Part shown: positions 25,216-35,500 of the stretch, piece by piece
Numbering within the stretch: the first letter of the stretch is position 1
Layout: every line of letters begins with the position of its first letter
Assembly (NCBI RefSeq): GCF_003576645.1
Contig: NC_044925.1
Span: forward strand, 18,739,143 to 18,803,142
DNA length: 64,000 bases
Direction of reading: 5' to 3'
Source of the DNA: Ipomoea triloba
Lineage: Eukaryota > Streptophyta > Magnoliopsida > Solanales > Convolvulaceae
Translations under genes and position numbers: made by a program
Notes under the pieces: generated by a model
Databases searched by the model: none
What the model was told of the DNA's origin: nothing
What the model saw: only the letters and a program-made list of their open reading frames with translations

Positions 25216-27780
25216 TTAACTGCTATGATCCAGCAATAGACCACTACTTACAATTTGCTGACACAAAGGAGAAGAATGAAAGAAGAGTACAACAGCAGAA
25301 ATATCGTCCATCGCAATCCCTCTCCGCTTGCGTTTCCACGCCCGAGCAGCGCACTCAACAAGCCGCTTGCCCGCTTTCGCCCTGTCTGGAGCCGTCGACA
25401 CGATTTGCACCGCTTCTTGGTTGGATATGACATCCCACACCTTCACAATTCAATGGAAAAGCACAACATATTCAATCAAAGTGTTTGCTAAAGGTAGGAA
25501 GCTGCAGAGTTGGGTGCAAGAATCGCAACTGCCAATCATGTATGCCAACTCAATCCTTGTGATTTCTAATTAGATATTCCTAACTACATAATTAAGAAAT
25601 ATAACTTAGTAGTTCTTGATAATTAATATTAGATTCTTGGGCAGAGGCTAGTAAAGGGTCAAGTCAATCAATTGGTGGCTAGGGGACTGTTGGGCGGAGG
25701 CCAGTGAAGGGCCAAGTCCAGCACTCTGTCTCTCGAAAATGTTATGACGGTCTATAAGGAAATAAAGTTGTGTCTTCGCTATGAGCTATAACTTTTGGCG
25801 TAGTGGTAAGTGCTTGATTTTAACAAGTGGTAAATAAGTAAGATTTCGAAGAGAGAAGAACATCAAAATACCCCATCTGTTGCCAGCACGACAAATTGGT
25901 CTCTGCTTGTTATGTGCCTTTGCGTCACATCGGGCACAGAAATAAGTCCAAAATCCTTCACACAATAGTCTCCAAAGGCTCTCGACATTGCGAGGCCTGG
26001 GGATTCATCATCGGGCAGCCACACTCTATGCACCCCTGGTTCATCATCCAAGCAGAATACGCGCCCATTACACTGTGTTATTCTCTCAGCTTCCTCTGGA
26101 AACAAAATTAAACAGATAATGCCAGTGAGTTCTTGAATAATACTAATGAAAAGAGAACACGCACAGGTACAATAGTGTGTGTGTGTAAGAGAGAGAGAGA
26201 GACTCACGAGGTAGATTGGGCTTAAAATCGATAGTGAGCTGAACTGCAACCATGTTTCCATCATCCTCGGTCGTAGCCAATACAGCACGAGAGTCTCCAA
26301 CGTTTGCAATAAAAATCATCTCACCCTGTAGGTTAAAAACTTCAAGTTGAATACTAAGCGATGGATGCCAAGTATGTGAACATACTAATGTTGCAAATGA
26401 AGTTCCACTAAAGGAGCCTGAATACTCGTTGCATAACCGCTTTTGTGTTTTAGAGTCAAGAACACTGCTTTTCCAGTGTAACAAATCTCCGAGCATTAAG
26501 GCAAGCACACCTCAAAATTAAGGTAGCCTTGCCATAGTTGAAACGTTAATGCGATTACACCCTATACTAAAATCTTCGGGGAAAATCAGTCTGTGACAAT
26601 GTTTCCCCTGAATTACTAGCTAGTAAAGATCATTCTTAATAGACAACCAGAAAAAACAATTGCTTCGAAAAATTTATGAATTTACCTGTCTGACAACACT
26701 CAAGGCGGTGGTTCCGCTATAAAATGAATCGATTCTCGGGTGGTGCTCCAGCTCCTGATCTATAGCAGCACAAGCCTTGAGGTAAGAATTCTTCCATATA
26801 TTAAACTTATTAAGCTTTTTGTCGGCATCCAAACCAAAATCTGGATCAATTGAAGCCTCGGCCAGTGACTCCTGCCAATAACAAAGCAGCGATGATGGCA
26901 TAGATTCTCGAACCATCTTTGCCACGAAATGTCCCCAAGGGCCATGCCCATCAAATATACCACAATATACCATGTCTTCTTGGCATCCAAATTCCTATCA
27001 TCATCAAAAACTCTATCAAGAGATGGCTAAAATTTTGCATATCTCTACATACTAAATAAAGTAAAAACTGGTCCACAAGAAAAACCAACACATATTTAAA
27101 TCTGTTGGGCAGAGTCCGGTAAGGACCAACCGGCCAAGTCCAGCACCATGTGGCTAGGGGAATTGTTGGGCGAAGGCCAGCAAGAGCCAAGTCCAACACC
27201 ACGTGACTAGGGGATTGTTGGGCGGAGGCCGACAAAGGGCCAAGTCCAGCACCATGTGGCCAGGGGAATTGTTGGGCGGAGACTGGTAAGAGCCAAGTCC
27301 AACACCACATGGCTAGGGAATTGTTGGGCGGAGGCCGGTAAAGGGCCAAGTCCAGCACCCGGCTCTCGAAAATGTGTGGCTGTACAAAGAAATAAACTTG
27401 CGCCTTTGCTACTAGCTATACTTTTTGGCGTAGTGGTAAGCGCTTGATCCTAACAAAATCCTCAAGAACAAGGGGAAAATCTAAACAATTAAAGAAACAT
27501 AAATATTTGAAGGTAAGTTTGAGCAAAAGGGCATGATTACCTCCCAAACAATGAAGCAATCTTGGTTGGTGCCTTTCTCTCCTCTTTTGGAGAAAACAGA
27601 AGCAAAATTCCTAGAGCCATCAACATTTATGGCACCAGAAGATCTCAGTATCAAATCATTTTTCTTGGCCATCTTAGCCATGGCTTCCACAGCTTCTCTC
27701 CCACCCTCCTCAGAATTGCTCCTCCCTTTCCTGAATGAGAGGGTCCTAGCAAGCCCATTGAACATGGATGAAAGCCTCAT
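25216..27780 (-). CDS. Clade E protein phosphatase 2C (EGR-like), 5 exons, complete
   Basis: A Mg/Mn-dependent Ser/Thr phosphatase. Exons in transcript order: 27541-27780, 26686-26994, 26208-26325, 25872-26095, 25216-25440. All introns are GT-AG and the 1116 bp stay in frame, giving 371 aa. Residues 1-80 carry SSMFNGLARTLSFRKGR and FSKRGEKGTNQDC. Metal-site and core motifs follow: FDGHGPWGH (D95, G96), SGTTAL (173-178), ANVGDSRAV (D194), SPGLAMSRAFGD (D265), ATDGVWD (D296, D300) and MDDIS (D342, D343). The N-terminal and core pattern matches the Arabidopsis EGR group (At5g27930 type), known to restrain growth in drought. The protein starts M-R, so it lacks Gly2 and an N-myristoylation signal, unlike some clade E members. 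Intron 1 carries a solo LTR and intron 4 a related fragment. Orthology to a single EGR gene is not settled. Confidence 0.93.
25630..25840 (+). mobile_element. LTR fragment in PP2C intron 4
   Basis: This has two copies of a TTGGGC(A/G)GAGGC(C/T)AGT unit (25636 and 25688), then CTCTCGAAAATGTTATGACG, AAATAAAGTTGTGTCTTCGC and TTTTGGCGTAGTGGTAAG. The same order forms the end of the solo LTR at 27103-27455. No matching target duplication is seen, so it may be truncated. Confidence 0.55.
27103..27455 (+). mobile_element. Solo LTR in PP2C intron 1
   Basis: The element runs from TGTTGGGC to CCTAACA and is flanked by AAATC on both sides (27098-27102 and 27456-27460), the 5-bp duplication of an LTR retrotransposon. 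The first 250 bp are five tandem copies of a 52-61 bp unit starting TGTTGGGC at 27103, 27164, 27216, 27270 and 27322, with a GGCCAAGTCCAGCACC core. No internal domain remains. It contains a tRNA A-box-like TGGCGTAGTGGT near its end, so a SINE origin was considered. The TG/CA ends and 5-bp duplication favour an LTR. Confidence 0.7.
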
Positions 27781-28680
27781 ATCACCCCCCTCTCAGCTAC
27801 CCAAAATTCCCTACAATAAATCCACAATTCTTGATCTTTATCACTCCAATATGCTCAAACCATATATAGACACATATTATCCACAACTGGGATTATTATA
27901 TACAGACAGATACAATCACATGATGCATGTAATGTGATATTCCAATCTCATGAAAAAGAGAAACTGATCTGACTAGGAAAGTTTAGAATCTAAAGATTAT
28001 AAAATAAATAAACTGCAGGAGGAGTGGGTGAATCTGGATGGGCTCAGTTAACTTTTTTTAGTGAAAAGTGCAATAAAGGCAGAGAATACTGAAACTAGCC
28101 CTCCTTAAATGGAATTCCAACTATACATGATTACATGGAATTCTTGTTTGTTTGTTGAGATGCTGTCAGAAAATACACAGTTTATCAAGCCTTTGAATGT
28201 AGAGAATTCTTCATAGACTTTTGTTCTTTTTCCAACCATATGTGCTCAGACAATACTAGAAAAGCCCATTACCTTTTATGTTATCTTTCTTGTTTTTTTT
28301 TGGCAACCAAACAGAACAATTTTTCACATACTTGCAGAATTAAACAAGAAATGAAAAACCCAATTCCATTATAAGTACAAAAAAATTAACAGTTGTGAAA
28401 AAAAACATTTCTTTTTTCTTCAACTTTCTCAAATTTTCTTGAAAACCAAACCAAACCAAAGAAAATTTCTGTTTAAAGAAAAGGGCAGAAAAAAAACAAA
28501 GTAAAACTTAATTTTAAAAATAAAAAAACATTAACTGATAATTTGTCTAAAATCAACTAAACATTAAAAACTTTGCATTCCTATTGCTTGGAGATGAAGC
28601 TAAAAAACACAAAGAATTTGAGTAAAGAAGAAAACCCAGAGAGTGATTAGAGGTGTAAACAGGGAATAGGTGTGAACAAC
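27781..28680. other. Region upstream of the PP2C start
   Basis: It lies directly 5' of the PP2C ATG. The complement strand has pyrimidine-rich stretches that suit a leader intron. No independent gene is seen. A putative leader intron could run from about 28685 to a site near 27800. Confidence 0.3.
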
Positions 28681-28689
28681 CTTAGAATA

Positions 28690-28920
28690 TTCCGGAGAAA
28701 TATGATCGGAAGAAGAAGAGGAGACTAAGCCAGAAGCTTAATGAGTGGGCGGAGAGTTGAGGGAGATAGCCGGAAAGTGACAAAGTTCCGACTAGGAGAG
28801 CTGAGAAACCGAGAGAAGAGAAGAGAATCCATAGCAAAGATATCTTTTTTATGGGCAGAGAGAGAGAGAGAGAGAGGAAGAATACAAAGAGGAAGCGTAG
28901 ACACATACATACATACATCC
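28690..28920 (-). promoter_or_regulatory. Possible 5' UTR exon of the PP2C gene
   Basis: Read on the minus strand this is a CT-rich leader: a (TC)n run complementary to 28857-28876, then TTTCTCGGTTTCTCAGC-like text. It ends in ...ATTCTAAG|GTTGTTC near 28685, which could be a donor site. CT-rich leaders and spliced 5' UTRs are common in plant signalling genes. ORFs of 60-80 codons here are low-complexity. The assignment is inference only. Confidence 0.3.
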
Positions 28921-29621
28921 AACGTACTTTCTCAACGTGTGGTGTTCAGCCATTTTGTAAGCGGTAGTTTCCATTAAAGTATGCTTCACGTGTGAAATGA
29001 CATTTTTAGCCTTGCTCATGTTTTGCAATTTTCTTTGATTTTTTGTTTCATTTGCCGAATTGCCGCGTTCATTAATTAATATCATGAAATGTATATGTTC
29101 AAAGCATTTAAATTGAAAAAAAAAAAATTGTTAAAATTATTTTTAATAGCATGCGTATACTATAACACACAATTCTAATATTTTCGAGCTAATACCCAAT
29201 TCAGTATTCGATTATAGTGATTTTTTTCAATTTAGTCATAAACGACTTTTTGTGCTTAATTAGGTCTTCGACTTTGATGATTTTACCCACTTGAATCATC
29301 GGTTATTAGAATCAATAACTAAATTGAGAAAAATCATTATAGTCGATGACTAACTCGGATATTAATATAGGTGAAATTACCAGGTTATCTTAACACATAG
29401 CTCACTTGAGTAAAATTATCAAAGTCGATGACATAATTGAGCATAAAAAGTTGTTTATGAATAAATCCAAAAAAATCACTATAATCAAGAACTAGATTAG
29501 GTATTTTTTTTTTTTTTTGAGAAAAACTAGATTAGGTATTAACTCTAATATTTTCATTTTCAACTATAGTAACATTTTCACTTTTAGCTGTGGACTTTAA
29601 GAATTGCTCACCTTCATTAAT

Positions 29622-30316
29622 GGCAATTTATGTTGTGGACCAGGGTGCACAATGCATTGTGCACCCTGTACCAAAACAACGTCGTTTTGGTCATTTTAAT
29701 TAACGGTTTGTTTTTTTGAAATCACGTTTTTCGTTTTGGCCGGTCGGTGCATTTGTGTTAATATTCTGTGTATTCTTTGAAGACATTCTGTGTATTATCG
29801 ACTACGATTCTGTGTATTCATGTTAGGGATACTTAAACATAAGTTGTGACGTGCTTTGTGTATTCGAATGTTAGGAGGATGATTTCTATGTAGTTGTGTC
29901 AATATCATGTGTATTCCTTCAAGTCATTCTGTGTATTCTAGACAAGGATTCTGTGTATTCATGTTAGTGGTACTTAAACACAGGGGTGATGTGTTTGTGT
30001 ATTTGGTGTTTTCATTTTCTGTGTATTCTTCGAAGGCATTCTGTGTATTGTAGACTACGATTCTGTGTATTCATGTTAGAGGTACTTAAACATAGGTTGT
30101 GACATGTTTTGTGTATTCAAATGTTAAGAGGATGATATTTGTGTAGTTGTATCAATATTCTGCGTTTTCCCTCAAGTCATCCTGTGTATTCTAGACAAGG
30201 ATTCTATGTATTCCCTGAAGTTATTCGCGTCCACCGTCCACTAACATTCAAAATGACGTCGTTTCAGACCAGGGTCCACATTGCACTGTGGACCATGGTC
30301 CACGATATAAGGATTG
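29622..30316. mobile_element. GTGGACC-family element C with 9-bp target duplication
   Basis: TTCATTAAT lies on both sides (29613-29621 and 30317-30325). The left end reads GGCAATTTATGTTGTGGACC. The right end complements to CAATCCTTATATCGTGGACC. A subterminal palindrome GTGCACAATGCATTGTGCAC and AACGTCGTTTTGG follow the left end; GACGTCGTTTCAGACC and a CCACATTGCACTGTGG palindrome precede the right end. The interior is a decayed array built on TTCTGTGTATTC with a longer unit of about 115 bp containing GGTACTTAAACA. A 9-bp duplication indicates a Mutator-like mover. Confidence 0.7.
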
Positions 30317-30325
30317 TTCATTAAT

Positions 30326-31266
30326 CTAATTAGTTACAAACATGCACAATAAAAGAATGTCCAATGAATAAAAATGAAGATTAAATTATATAATCAAAAT
30401 AAATGTATCGATACTATTTTATAATTATTATGATTAAAATATTATAAAAGATAATATAAATAAATTAATGTATTATGTATATATTAAAAAAATGTAAACT
30501 GAAGTGTTTTTAAGTTAAATTAAAAGTGTAATAAATTAAAGTCAATAACAAAAATAAAAATATTACTAGTTGATAAACAAGAGTGAAATAAAGTCTTATC
30601 CCTCCTCCTATAAGCATTGGATTCCAGTCCAATCATGACATGAATTGATATTGTCAAATTAAAACTCTGACTAAATTAACAGTACAGAATTACTCAAATA
30701 TCCTTGTTCTTTTCATTTAATAATAATAATAGTAATAAATAATAATAATAATAATAATAACAACAACAATAACAACAACAACAACAATTTAGAAGGCATT
30801 TGGTAGCCCAGAAAAGTTTTTTTATTTTCTAAATACAAAAAGGTGGAAATTATTCTGATGCTTGTTGAAATTTTTGACTTAGAAAGTTCATATCAATTAG
30901 GAACAAGATCCTTTAAAATAAAGAAAAATAAATTCAACTTATAAGCTAAGTGTATGATTCTTCTTTTCTAATGTAATTGCAAAAATATAAAACTTATTTA
31001 ATTATATATTTATCATTTTATTACTGTCAGGTTAAAAAATTCTCTTATAAATATATCATATTTCTCTTTTGCTATACCTATTTGAAGAAAGATAATACTT
31101 CACCATTTTAAAAAAATCTCAACTTACCAAAAAATTTACAACATATTAAAAAAAGTGTGTATGTCATTGTCTTTTTTTTTTTTTTTTTTGAAAATTTTTT
31201 ATTTTGTAAGTATTTCGTTACTAAACATGTTACATTCTAGCGTGCGCGTTCACACACACATATATA
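30326..31266. other. AT-rich gene-free spacer
   Basis: Contains an AATAAT/AACAAC microsatellite at about 30718-30785 and poly-T and poly-A runs. No gene or well-bounded element is visible. Confidence 0.45.
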
Positions 31267-31573
31267 GGCCATGTTTGGTAAACGGCTGTTAGCTGATTGA
31301 GTTAGAGGATATAACTAGTTGATAACATTAGTTGATTGTAGAAATGTAATTGGTAAATTAGATGTTAGCTGATAGCTGTTTGGTATAATTTCTTTTCTCA
31401 AAAAGTTAATTGAAAAAGTTGCTTTGAATAGTTTTTTGAATTTTAGCATTTTGAAGTTACAAAAAGTTGATTAACCAAACACTTATATTGTTTTTTTAAC
31501 CAAGTCAAACATTTAATAGTGGTCAAATAAGTCAAAATTGGCTAATAAGCTAACTATTTTACCAAACATAGCC
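31267..31573. mobile_element. MITE with GGCCATGTTTGGTAAA ends
   Basis: The left end GGCCATGTTTGGTAAA pairs with TTTACCAAACATAGCC on the right. Further inverted words are GCTGATAGCTGTT and GCTAATAAGCTAAC. It is about 307 bp and non-coding. The flanks are ATA on both sides but lie in TA-rich DNA, so the duplication is ambiguous. Related degraded copies lie at 21481-22203 and 55263-55580. Confidence 0.7.
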
Positions 31574-31603
31574 ATAATGTTTTTTAAAAAAAAAATTCTA
31601 GGA

Positions 31604-32120
31604 AGGGTCACACTTGTGTAAGACCGTCTCATGGATCTTTATTCGTGAGACGAGTCGGGTCGGGTCGAATCATCGTGCAAATACCATACTTATATGTGCA
31701 AATGTCATACTTATATGCTCTGTAATACTAATTAGAAATAAAATTTTTGTCACTTATAAGGAAAAATATAATACTTTGAAGAATAATGTATAATAATAAT
31801 TTTACATTTTTGATGTAAAAGTATTATATTTTCCATCAAAAGTATTACATTTTCCAAAATAAGTAATGTTTCTCTTACTTATAAGGAAAAATATAATACT
31901 TTTGAGGGAAAATGTAATACTTTTAAATCAAAATGTAAAAGTATTACATTTTTCCTTAAAAATTACATTTACCATTATAAGTAACAAAATTTTTATTCCT
32001 GATTAGTATTATATTTGAGCATATAAGTATGACATTTGTGCGTATAAGTATCACATTTTCACATTGACCTAACATGACCCGACCCGTCTCACGATGAGAC
32101 GGTCTCACACAAGTTTTTGC
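31604..32120. mobile_element. MULE-type MITE with GAGACCGTCTC ends, copy 1
   Basis: Exact 9-bp target duplications ATTCTAGGA flank it (31595-31603 and 32121-32129). The left end contains ACTTGTGTAAGACCGTCTCA. The right end complements to ACTTGTGTGAGACCGTCTCA. The next block, GTCGGGTCGGGTC, is mirrored by GACCCGACCCG. The AT-rich middle is a second inverted repeat of AAAGTATTACATTTT-type words. Non-coding. The sister copy is 52987-53422. Confidence 0.8.
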
Positions 32121-32134
32121 ATTCTAGGAAAGTT

Positions 32135-32441
32135 TAAACAAATCAAATGTTTGGGGTGGGGATCACTTCCATAAGTTTGGTGAGAAGATTAGGAAACTTC
32201 GGCAAGATCAGCTGTTGTTGAAAGGGCTCTTGGACCCCTACTCCTTAGGGGAATACCAGCGTCTTGAGTCTGAGTTGTGTCAGTTGGAGGCTCAGAAGGA
32301 TGCATTTTGGCGAAGCAACACTGGTTGAGAGGTGCAGATGCCAATACTAAACTCTTCCGCATGTATGCTTCTGCTCGTAAGAAGAAGGTCACTATCTCTA
32401 GGTTAAAGAATGAGTCCGATGTGTGGGTGGAGGGTGAGCGT
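32135..32441 (+). pseudogene. LINE ORF2 remnant, part upstream of the copia insertion
   Basis: In broken frames it reads DHFHKFGEKIRKL, then QDQLLLKGLLDPYSLGEYQ, and, after a frame change, DANTKLFRMYASARKKK and SRLKNESDVWVEGER. This is the linker before reverse transcriptase in plant L1-type LINEs. An in-frame stop and a frameshift near 32325 kill it. The reading breaks exactly at the copia insertion and resumes at 36952. Confidence 0.75.
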
Positions 32442-32580
32442 TATTAACCATGTAACATATAATAACTTTGTTTAGTCAGTAGTGATTAGTTGTAGTCAAT
32501 AGTTAGTACCTATAAGCTAGGAGAGTCTTATGCTGACTCTCATATAGGTATTGCTCTATTCTTGTAATTCAGTTATCATN
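32442..32580 (+). repeat. 5' LTR of the copia element, incomplete
   Basis: Starts TATTAACCATGTAACAT and matches the 3' LTR over its whole visible 138 bp. It stops at an N in GTTATCATN. The last 20 or so bases of the LTR and the tRNA primer-binding site are missing at this join. Confidence 0.9.
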
Positions 32581-32594
32581 CCCCCGTTGTCGCC

Positions 32595-35500
32595 ATGCAA
32601 ACACCGCCGGCGACACATATCTCCACCGCAAATCACCACGTTTCCCTAAAACTCACGACCAGAAACTATATATATTGGCGTACGCAGATCCTCCCTTTCC
32701 TCCGCAGCCAAGGCTTGATCGGGTACTTGGATGGCTCCGTGCCTTGTCCGCCACCCACACTGGCCGCCGCCGCGCCATCGACGACTGCCAACCCATCGCC
32801 GCCGGTTCCCAACCCCGCCTACGCGCCATGGATCCAACAGGATCAAGGGATCCTTTCGCTCATCGTTTCCTCGCTTACAAGCGAGGTTATGTATTTGGCT
32901 GTCGGCAAGGAGACATCCAGGGAGGAGGTTATGTATTTGGCTGTCGGCAAGGAGACATCCAGGGAGGTTTGGGAGTCGATAACGGCGGCTTTCGCGTCGC
33001 AATCTCGGACGCGCTGTCTGAGTCTGCTCGGCCGCTTTCAGACACTCCGGCAAGGAAACTCGACACCGGCGGAGTACCTAGGGCAGGCTCAGATGCTTGT
33101 CGAGGCGTTGTCGCTCGCCGGAAGACCGCTAAAGATGCTTGTCGAGGCGTTGTCGCTCGCCGGAAGACCGCTAACTGCCGATGAACAACTCCTCTACGTT
33201 CTCCGGGGATTACGCCCGGAGTTCCGCGCCATGGCGAGCACCCTCACAGCGGCTGCGACGCCAATCACCCTCCCGCAACTGGCTGATCATTTACAGTCGC
33301 AGGAGTTTCTTCACGCCGATGACTTTGGCGTACAGGATTCTACGTCGTCGCAACCCTCGCCCGCAGCGTTTTACGCTGGACGTGGCCGGAACAATGGAGG
33401 GCGTCACGCGGGTGGTCGTGGCGGACGGCAATGGCGCGGTCGTGGCTCAGGAGGCTCTGGACGCGGTGGTGGCCGTAATTCCCCGCGGTGCCAGATCTGC
33501 CGCAATTACGGCCACACTGCCGTTAATTGCTTCCGTCGATATGACGAGAAGCCGTCGCCGCAAGCTCATGCGGCATACTCCAGGGAAGCAGCGGCTCCGT
33601 CGGCGGACGAGTCTTGGTTCCCGGATACTGGAGCCACATCCCATGCTACACCGGATGTCAGTCTGATGGATCACTCTGAGCCATACATCGGCAACGACAC
33701 TCTGAAAGTTGGAAACGGTTCAGGTTTGGATATAACTAGTGTAGGTCGCACGGTTATCCCCTCTAGGTTGCACCCGTTAAAAATGTCGAACATACTTCAT
33801 GTCCCGAATTTATCGCTTTCCTTGTTATCTGTTTATAAATTCACTAACGAAAATGATGTCTACTTTGAGTTTCATAAGGATTATTTTCTTGTGAAGGATT
33901 GCACCACGCAGGCCATTCTTCTTAAAGGTGTCACTTCGGGCGGGTTATATCAGCTGTCGCTACCTCACACTCATAGAGTCTTTCTTTCCGCCCGGGCCTC
34001 ATCCAAAATTTGGCACCAACGCCTGGGTCACGCCCGGGCCTCATCCAAAATTTGGCACCAACGCCTGGGTCATCCTCACAATCAAGTCTTGCAGCGGGTG
34101 CTTAAACATTGTCCAGTCACTTCTAATAAAGTCCACAGGGTGCTTAAACATTGTCCAGTCACTTCTAATAAAGTCCACAATTTCGATATGTGTTCAGCTT
34201 GTCAGCTTGGGAAGTCCGCGAGGTTTCCGTTAGATAGGGTTCCTAATAATAGTACAAATGTATTAGACTTGGTTTTTACCGACATTTGGGTCCCGTCCCC
34301 AGTTATTTCCCATTCAGGCTTTCGATATTTTGTTCTGTTTGTAGATGATTTCTCCAGGTATACCTGGTTTTATCCACTACGTGTAAAATCTGATATATAT
34401 AAAGCTTTCACGTTATTTAGGGCTATGGTAGAACGTCGGTTTTCGCGTTCTATCAAAGCCATACAGTCTGATTTGGGAGGGGAATACCGTCATTTACATA
34501 ATGTCTTTGAAACGTTAGGAATTTCTCATCGACAATCCTGTGCTTATACCTATGAACAAAATGGAAGGGTAGAGCGTCGTAACCGACACATTGTGGAAAC
34601 CGGTCTAACCTTGTTAGCCCAAAGTTCTACACCTATGAAATACTGGGATTTTGCGTTTGAGTCAGCCACGTTTCTTATCAACTGTTTACCCTCGTCAGCT
34701 ATTGGTTTCAAAACACCCCATTACCAAGTCTATAACATGCCTCCTCCATATACCTTCTTTCGTGTTTTTGGCTGTCGCTGTTATCCTTATCTCCGTCCAT
34801 ATAATACTCATAAAATTGAATACCGTTCTGCCCCGTGTGTTTTCCTAGGTTATCCTGTTACTTATAGGGGATATCGTTGCCTAGACCTTTACACTGGTAA
34901 AATCTATACCTGCCGTCATGTTCGCTTTGACGAAAATACTTTTCCATTTCAGGACGCATTACAGGAGAATGTTTTAACTCAGCCAGAAGAATTAGTATGG
35001 GCATCTGCACCTCTGTGTCCTAATGCTTCTCCAATTCAGTCGGCCGTAGCCTCAGTCTCGGATCCTTCCTTTCACCCATCTGACACGTCACGCACACAGA
35101 TTGAGTCCGACTCAGCAGCTACTTCGGACTCTGAAATACCAGTCACTCAGGGTGCCCCTAACCAGCCAACAACAGGAGGGCATGCTATGCGCACACGTAA
35201 AAAGACAAAAGGAACAGGAGAGCAATTCTATGCGCTGCATGCTACCACAGATCCGAGCTGCTACACACAGGCAGTAAAACATTCCCATTGGAGAGATGCA
35301 ATGGATCAGGAATTTAATGCGTTACTTCATAACAACACATGGAAGCTAATACCGGCAACCCCGCTTATGAATATAATCGGTTGTAAATGGGTTTTTCGCA
35401 CCAAGCGCAAAGCAGATGGCACTGTTGAAAGGTATAAAGCCCGCCTTGTAGCTAAAGGCTTTAATCAAGTTGCAGGAGAAGACTTCTTCGACACCTTCAG

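Noticed and set aside
27256..27447. ORFs in the region between PP2C exons 1 and 2
   Set aside because: They are frames through the LTR minisatellite, which explains the repeated residues.
27103..27455. SINE interpretation of the PP2C intron 1 insertion
   Set aside because: An A-box-like word exists, but TGTTGG...CCTAACA ends with a 5-bp AAATC duplication fit an LTR better.
28682..28922. ORFs of 65-78 codons on both strands
   Set aside because: They are translations of AG/TC-rich low-complexity DNA; a 5' UTR exon explains it better.
32646..33674. Overlapping ORFs of 75-169 codons on both strands in the gag region
   Set aside because: They are shadows of the GC-rich gag frame, which has a zinc knuckle and continues into pol.
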